In this document: positions 8,097-10,791 of the stretch, one piece after another
Layout of the letters: each line of letters begins with the position of its first letter
Numbering within the stretch: the first letter of the stretch is position 1
From: Candidatus Melainabacteria bacterium
Lineage (GTDB): Bacteria; Cyanobacteriota; Vampirovibrionia; Obscuribacterales; Obscuribacteraceae
NCBI GenBank assembly: GCA_003175915.1
Contig: PSRH01000279.1
Span: 1 to 10,791, forward strand
Reading direction: 5' to 3'
DNA: 10,791 nucleotides
Position numbers and translations under genes: made by a program
Notes under the pieces: generated by a model
What the model was told of the DNA's origin: nothing
Seen by the model: the letters and a program-made list of their open reading frames with translations, nothing else
Databases searched by the model: none

Positions 8097-8851
8097 TGAG
8101 TCACCAGGCCAACCCTTTGGAAATGAGAATAAGTAACGATAATGCCGCCCTTACTGGGAAAGGACGGCATTTTAGCTTTGCAAAAGGATGGGCGTTCCGC
8201 TGCCCGAACATGATCGTTTGAAGAATAGACTTGCCCTTTGCCACCTCTAAATAATAGAAAGACTTGCTTTCCTCCTAAGACTGAAGCGACGCTCAGCCCT
8301 GACGCACTGACTGAGTCATTGCCGCAACTTGCTAAGAGGTAGTTTTGGAGAGTACCTTGCGTCAGACCCTGATCCCGAACATCCCTGACAGGCGCTCGTT
8401 TCGCTTCAGCGCCGCGTTCGGTGACTCCCTGGCTGGCAGGTCTAGCTAGAACAAAGGCAAGTTCCTTACTGAAGACGCGAACCACACTTCTGCCCGGTAG
8501 TCCCTGAAAAAGTCCATGCTCAATTTTTGCGGTCAGTTGGAATGGTATAAAAAGATTCAGGCAGAGAATTCCGCAGGCAGTGCTCGCTGCAGCACGGCGA
8601 GCGTCCTGAAAAATCACCTTGGGAATGATTCGCTTAAGGAAATAGACGACCAAAAGAACGATACCAAGATCGTCAAGATAACCAATCGCCAGCGAATCAG
8701 GGAACCAATCGCACGGAATAAGCACATAGAGTGCGCCCATGGCCAAAAGTACCCTTGCCAAGAACGGCAGCCGTGAGTCACGCCAGATGTGAATTGCGGC
8801 GTTTAGACAATGTTTGAGTTTAACGATCCAAGAAGTTGATTGCCCGGACAT
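8090..8851 (-). CDS. DUF1232 (YkvA-like) membrane protein with long unusual C-terminal extension
   Basis: A 253-residue first gene of the operon. Residues about 29-80 carry the DUF1232 signature: LPFLARVLLAMGALYVLIPCDWFPDSLAIGYLDDLGIVLL, with the typical P-x-D-x-x-PD and GYLDD elements (D48, P51-D52, D60-D61). A second hydrophobic stretch follows at about 89-105. DUF1232 proteins are small membrane proteins, usually 100-150 residues, without an agreed biochemical role. From about residue 110 the sequence no longer resembles the family; it is rich in Gly, Ser, Val and Arg. Its DNA contains nested inverted repeats and a strong hairpin, so the extension could be an inserted repeat or RNA element read through in frame. 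The stop overlaps the RND start by 7 bp, which argues that the whole frame is translated. No strong Shine-Dalgarno is seen (GGTCGGGTT upstream). The N-terminal call is firm; the start is moderately so. Confidence 0.75.
   Translation of the reverse strand: MSGQSTSWIVKLKHCLNAAIHIWRDSRLPFLARVLLAMGALYVLIPCDWFPDSLAIGYLDDLGIVLLVVYFLKRIIPKVIFQDARRAAASTACGILCLNLFIPFQLTAKIEHGLFQGLPGRSVVRVFSKELAFVLARPASQGVTERGAEAKRAPVRDVRDQGLTQGTLQNYLLASCGNDSVSASGLSVASVLGGKQVFLLFRGGKGQVYSSNDHVRAAERPSFCKAKMPSFPSKGGIIVTYSHFQRVGLVTQC
8141..8171 (-). promoter_or_regulatory. Hairpin just upstream of the RND start
   Basis: On the minus strand AATGCCGTCC pairs with GGGCGGCATT around an 11-nt loop: 10 bp with one G-U pair. 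In plus-strand RNA the same position would be a C-A mismatch, so the structure favours the operon transcript. It lies 45 nt before the RND ATG and inside the end of the DUF1232 frame. There is no U-run after it on this strand, so it is not a canonical terminator. A role in attenuation, mRNA stability or translation of the pump is possible. Confidence 0.4.
8281..8413 (-). repeat. Nested inverted repeats (possible RNA structure or inserted repeat element)
   Basis: Several arms nest in 133 bp. The outer arms are CTGAAGCGA (8281-8289) with TCGCTTCAG (8401-8409). The inner arms are CTGACGCA (8299-8306) with TGCGTCAG (8358-8365), followed at once by TACCT (8353-8357) with AGGTA (8337-8341). An 11-bp palindrome TGACTGAGTCA lies inside at 8308-8318. 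A competing local hairpin is GGCGCT (8391-8396) with AGCGCC (8408-8413). CCCTGA also occurs four times nearby (8297, 8367, 8383, 8502). The arms are visible; a folded RNA or mobile repeat is inferred. It sits wholly within the odd extension of the DUF1232 gene. Confidence 0.45.
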
Positions 8852-8890
8852 ACAACCCGACCGCGTCAGAGGACTACTAACGAACCAGTG

Positions 8891-8914
8891 TCAGTAATTA
8901 TTGATGTTAACTGA
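8891..8914. promoter_or_regulatory. Inverted repeat over the possible -10 box (operator candidate)
   Basis: TCAGT (8891-8895) and ACTGA (8910-8914) are perfect 5-bp arms 24 bp end to end, centred on the AT-rich stretch that holds the candidate -10 box. A dimeric metal-responsive repressor of the MerR, ArsR or CzrA kind commonly binds such a place. No regulator gene lies in the window, so the assignment is inferred from position only; short arms like these also occur by chance. Confidence 0.25.
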
Positions 8915-8925
8915 TCTGCGTCCAA
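8897..8925 (-). promoter_or_regulatory. Possible sigma70-type promoter of the efflux operon
   Basis: Reading the minus strand, TTGGAC (8920-8925) is followed after 17 nt by AATAAT (8897-8902), five of six matches to the -10 consensus but only three of six to the -35. Transcription would start near 8890, giving a leader of about 40 nt before the DUF1232 ATG. A weak -35 fits an activated or de-repressed promoter. It is the best promoter-like pair I see in this gap, judged by eye only. Confidence 0.35.
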
Positions 8926-9032
8926 AACCGCTCGCCTTTCGCTTTGCGGCTCCATCGGACGAGACAAAACTATACAGTTTAATCCGGGGATGTGGAGAAT
9001 TTGTGGAGGTTGCGTCGTTGGTGTGACGGGGC

Positions 9033-9066
9033 ACTTCCTTTGAGGGAAGTAGCACCAGACTTGGTG
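9033..9066 (-). terminator. Tandem hairpins after the small secreted protein gene
   Basis: About 20 and 36 nt after the stop at 9086, the minus strand has CACCA/TGGTG (loop 4 nt) and ACTTCC/GGAAGT (loop 6 nt), both perfect. No T-tract follows, so this is not a standard intrinsic terminator; it could instead protect the mRNA 3' end or act with Rho. Low confidence. Confidence 0.25.
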
Positions 9067-9085
9067 ACATAAAGGCTAGCTCACC

Positions 9086-9337
9086 CTAGGTACCCGGTTC
9101 GCTTTCAGTCGTATCGGGTTCGCTAGGCTTCTCTTGGTCAGTAGTCTCTTTGACACTACCCTTGTCCTGCTTGGGGACGTGGTGCCGGCGTTGTTTCGTC
9201 CAATCCGGCAACGGTTGATCGGACTTGCCCTGATACATCTCGGGGGTCATAACCGGAGTGGGCACCGCCTGCGCAGCGTCTAGGGAAGCGACAGCACTAA
9301 TCAACCAGATTGAAGCAACCGTGAGAAACCAACGCAT
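9086..9337 (-). CDS. Small secreted hypothetical protein
   Basis: An 83-residue protein I do not recognise. Residues 1-24 are a convincing signal peptide (MRWFL, hydrophobic TVASIWLISAVASL, cleavage after AQA). The mature part starts VPTPVMTPEMYQ, passes through a basic stretch (WTKQRRHHVPKQDK) and ends in an acidic, Ser/Thr/Pro/Glu-rich, probably disordered tail. There are no cysteines and no repeats. The ATG follows GGGGGT about 6 nt upstream, an unusual but purine-rich ribosome site. A 15-codon leader ORF with a much stronger site ends 15 nt upstream. It lies 212 bp after the kinase gene on the same strand, so the two may be cotranscribed. Function, and whether it belongs with the pump, are unknown. 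Confidence 0.65.
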   Translation of the reverse strand: MRWFLTVASIWLISAVASLDAAQAVPTPVMTPEMYQGKSDQPLPDWTKQRRHHVPKQDKGSVKETTDQEKPSEPDTTESEPGT

Positions 9338-9352
9338 AATATTACCCCCGCA

Positions 9353-9400
9353 TCAATCGCTAATTGGTAATGGTAACCGTCCCTCCTGCCTAATGATCAT
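9353..9400 (-). CDS. Possible 15-residue leader peptide upstream of the small secreted protein gene
   Basis: The minus strand has TGGAGGAGGATA directly before ATG at 9400-9398, the strongest Shine-Dalgarno in the window (9403-9412). The frame reads MIIRQEGRLPLPISD and stops with TGA at 9355-9353. That TGA overlaps an ATG (TGATG) that opens a three-codon frame ending in TAA just before the start of the secreted protein. This could be a translated leader that controls the downstream gene by reinitiation, or the ribosome site of a gene whose frame is broken here. It has no run of one amino acid as in classical attenuators. Confidence 0.35.
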   Translation of the reverse strand: MIIRQEGRLPLPISD

Positions 9401-9436
9401 TATCCTCCTCCAATTAGCAAGCGACCAAAATATGCT

Positions 9437-9454
9437 CACTAAAGCTTAATAGTG
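9437..9454. promoter_or_regulatory. Imperfect palindrome upstream of the leader ORF (operator candidate)
   Basis: CACTA (9437-9441) and TAGTG (9450-9454) are perfect 5-bp arms flanking an AAGCTT-containing centre, about 37 bp upstream of the leader ATG. It is placed where a repressor or activator of the small gene could bind. I see no convincing -35/-10 pair here, so this stays a weak candidate. Confidence 0.2.
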
Positions 9455-9477
9455 GGATAAGTGGTTGGATCTGCCTG

Positions 9478-9514
9478 CTAGCCCCAATAGGGCTAGATGA
9501 CCATTGTCCGGTCA
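9478..9514 (-). terminator. Tandem hairpins after the kinase gene
   Basis: Downstream of the kinase stop (9550) the minus strand shows TGACC/GGTCA (9498-9514, 7-nt loop) and then CTAGCCC/GGGCTAG (9478-9496, 5-nt loop, 7 perfect base pairs). No T-run follows either. The second is stable enough to act as a transcript end or processing barrier. The layout mirrors the two hairpins after the small secreted protein gene. Confidence 0.3.
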
Positions 9515-9549
9515 ACATGCCTCATCCAGAGTTCAATGACAGACTGCGG

Positions 9550-10611
9550 TTAGTCCGTTTTCTTGAAATGCTTGACCAGGCTGTCCAAGAATTTCCCTCG
9601 CGCCGGTTTTGCTTCGCTCGCGTTTGTGCTTTCGTCTTTTTCCTGAACCAGGGCATTTTCGACTTCCCGCCACAATTCGCCGACGCTTTGCTGACGTTGT
9701 TTTGGATCCTTTTCCATGGCCTTGAGCACAACTTTCTCCAGCGCCTCAGGCACAGAAACCTCGGCATTAGCTTTTTTCATGCTCGGCGGCGCTTCGGACA
9801 GATGTTTCTGCAAGACCGTCACTATATTGCCCGTGAACGGCCTGGTGCCGGTAAGAGCGTAGTACATCAGGCAGCCAAGGGAATAAACGTCCGAACGCGC
9901 ATCGATCGCTCCGGCCGAACACTGTTCTGGGCTCATGAATTCAGCGTTGCCGATAACCAAACCGGGTACCGTAAGTTTTTGCTGCCGTTCAAGATCCTTT
10001 GAACAGCCAAAATCGAGGAGCTTCACGGAGGGTTTGCCACTCTGGTCAGATAGGATAACGTGTTCCGGCTTGAGATCTCGGTGAATCACGCCGCGTTTGT
10101 GAGCCGCTCCCAATACGTCGCAGAGCTGCTGGAAAGTGCTCTTAAAGGTCTCTATGTCAAGTCGTCCATTTTCGCCAAGCACCTTAGCCAGGGTCATACC
10201 TTCCACCAGCTCCATAATCAGATAGGGTTGGCCGGAAGGCGACGTGGCAAAATCATGTACTTTGACAGTATTGGGATGATCCATGGCCAGAGCCAAGCGT
10301 GCCTCTTGCTGGAAACGTTCAAAGCTACTCTTATTTTGCGAGAGTTCAGGGCGAAGCATTTTCATAGCCAGCCGTTGACCGGAATCGGTTTTCACTTCAA
10401 AAATGAAAGACTTATTGCCGGTATTTCGCATCAAAAGAACTTCGTATGGTCCGACCCGCTCACCGATTACGGATTTATCCCCGGTAAGAATCGGAGCGGA
10501 CTGCCTCCGCAAAATAAGCGTCGAGCCATCAGATGGGCACACGCTTTGACTTTCGTCGAATTTTCCGCCGCATTTCGGACACACCCGCTTCGTAGACGTT
10601 TCTTGCACCAT
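9550..10611 (-). CDS. Soluble zinc-ribbon Ser/Thr protein kinase with altered catalytic loop
   Basis: A 353-residue Hanks-type (PknB-like) kinase. Residues 11-29 form a short zinc-ribbon-like motif, CPKCG then CPSDG (C11, C14, C25, perhaps D28). The kinase domain spans about 56-320: ATP lysine in LAMK (K84), helix-C Glu in RFQQEA (E103), catalytic loop HRDLKPEH (D179, K181), metal-binding DFG (D200), activation segment ending MSPEQ, and DVYSLGCLMYYALTG. There is no membrane segment, so it should be cytosolic. Two things are odd: the glycine-rich loop is degenerate (LLMRNTGNKSFIFEV), and the conserved Mg-binding Asn after KPE is His (H184, codon CAC). The basic C-terminal tail (RGKFLDSLVKHFKK) is uncharacterised. 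GGGGA lies 6 nt before the ATG. Fold is firm; activity is uncertain. No substrate is indicated, and its link to the pump is only proximity. Confidence 0.92.
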   Translation of the reverse strand: MVQETSTKRVCPKCGGKFDESQSVCPSDGSTLILRRQSAPILTGDKSVIGERVGPYEVLLMRNTGNKSFIFEVKTDSGQRLAMKMLRPELSQNKSSFERFQQEARLALAMDHPNTVKVHDFATSPSGQPYLIMELVEGMTLAKVLGENGRLDIETFKSTFQQLCDVLGAAHKRGVIHRDLKPEHVILSDQSGKPSVKLLDFGCSKDLERQQKLTVPGLVIGNAEFMSPEQCSAGAIDARSDVYSLGCLMYYALTGTRPFTGNIVTVLQKHLSEAPPSMKKANAEVSVPEALEKVVLKAMEKDPKQRQQSVGELWREVENALVQEKDESTNASEAKPARGKFLDSLVKHFKKTD

Positions 10612-10791
10612 AACTTCCCCAATCGCTAGGCAGTCGGAGGCTATATACCACCGGCATTGATTTTTACACCCAGTTTTTCGGTCTTAGCACAAAAAATCTT
10701 AAGCAGAGTTCATTGGTGGATCATTCCACAGGTTGAGGCTTTTGCAGGTCAAGTAAAATGATCCGCGGCCGTTTAATAGGTTGCCATCGCT
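10612..10791. other. Region upstream of the kinase gene
   Basis: This 180-bp stretch has no gene I can support. It contains an 8-bp perfect inverted repeat GGATCATT (10718-10725) and AATGATCC (10757-10764), with a nested TTGA/TCAA pair inside. A weak promoter-like pair for the kinase lies within it: TTGACC (10747-10752) and TGGAAT (10723-10728) on the minus strand, 18 nt apart. The overlapping palindrome GTGGATCATTCCAC lies at 10716-10729. Transcription from there would give a leader of about 105 nt. Confidence 0.35.

Larger units (their letters stand above)
8852..9085. other. Intergenic region between small secreted protein gene and efflux operon
   Basis: This 234-bp gap has no gene. Besides the candidate promoter near 8900 it contains a 14-bp palindrome-like element AAACTATACAGTTT (8967-8980; 5-bp arms, 4-bp centre), and two hairpins close to the end of the small gene: CACCA/TGGTG (8 nt apart from the next; 9053-9066, 4-nt loop) and ACTTCC/GGAAGT (9033-9050, 6-nt loop). 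The hairpins are in the right place to end transcription of the small gene but lack a U-run. Confidence 0.5.

Noticed and set aside
8281..8520. Known riboswitch (NiCo/czcD type) or housekeeping RNA such as RNase P RNA, SRP RNA or tmRNA in the repeat-rich region
   Set aside because: The arms do not match the conserved cores of these RNAs as I know them; the GGAGGAAAG on the minus strand lacks the rest of the RNase P core.
10060..10629. 189-codon plus-strand open frame
   Set aside because: It is antisense to the kinase domain, whose motifs are unmistakable; no ribosome site or domain supports it.
1..10791. CRISPR array, insertion sequence, tRNA or rRNA
   Set aside because: I saw no regularly spaced direct repeats, no transposase-like frame, and no tRNA- or rRNA-like segments on either strand.

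Overview
The window comes from a diderm (Gram-negative-type) bacterium of roughly balanced base composition. It carries an RND efflux pump with outer-membrane channels, and its exported proteins have typical Sec or lipoprotein signals. A soluble Ser/Thr kinase with an N-terminal zinc ribbon is a style common in Obscuribacter-like Melainabacteria/Vampirovibrionia, Planctomycetes, Acidobacteria and Myxococcota. No marker gene fixes the lineage, so the taxonomic guess is weak. Every gene I can support lies on the minus strand, so the window reads from its right end to its left end.

Right part (about 9086-10791): an upstream region of 180 bp with an 8-bp-armed inverted repeat precedes a 353-aa zinc-ribbon Ser/Thr kinase. 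The next gap contains two hairpins, an imperfect palindrome and a 15-codon leader-like ORF with a very strong Shine-Dalgarno. After it comes an 83-aa secreted, charged small protein. A further gap (8852-9085) holds a possible promoter with an overlapping inverted repeat.

Left part (1-8851): one tightly packed operon of at least six genes, with overlaps or gaps of 11 bp or less. In order: a DUF1232 membrane protein with an unusual 140-residue C-terminal extension; a 1469-aa CzcA/CusA-type heavy-metal RND transporter fused in frame to its CzcB-type periplasmic adaptor; a 196-aa proline-rich exported protein with a GTG start; and three consecutive paralogous TolC/CzcC-family outer membrane channels, the last cut by the window edge. 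Together they would make a cell-envelope-spanning exporter, probably for divalent metal cations. The metal itself cannot be read from the sequence.

The most interesting point is the RND-adaptor fusion. The junction keeps an intact lipoprotein signal (LSGC lipobox) and an internal ribosome binding site with two ATG codons. The +1 frame has a TGA overlapping the first ATG. The adaptor could therefore be made as a fusion, released by signal peptidase II, made separately by internal initiation, or the fusion could be a one-base indel in an A-run. The three tandem channel paralogues and the nested inverted repeats inside the DUF1232 gene are the next most notable features.
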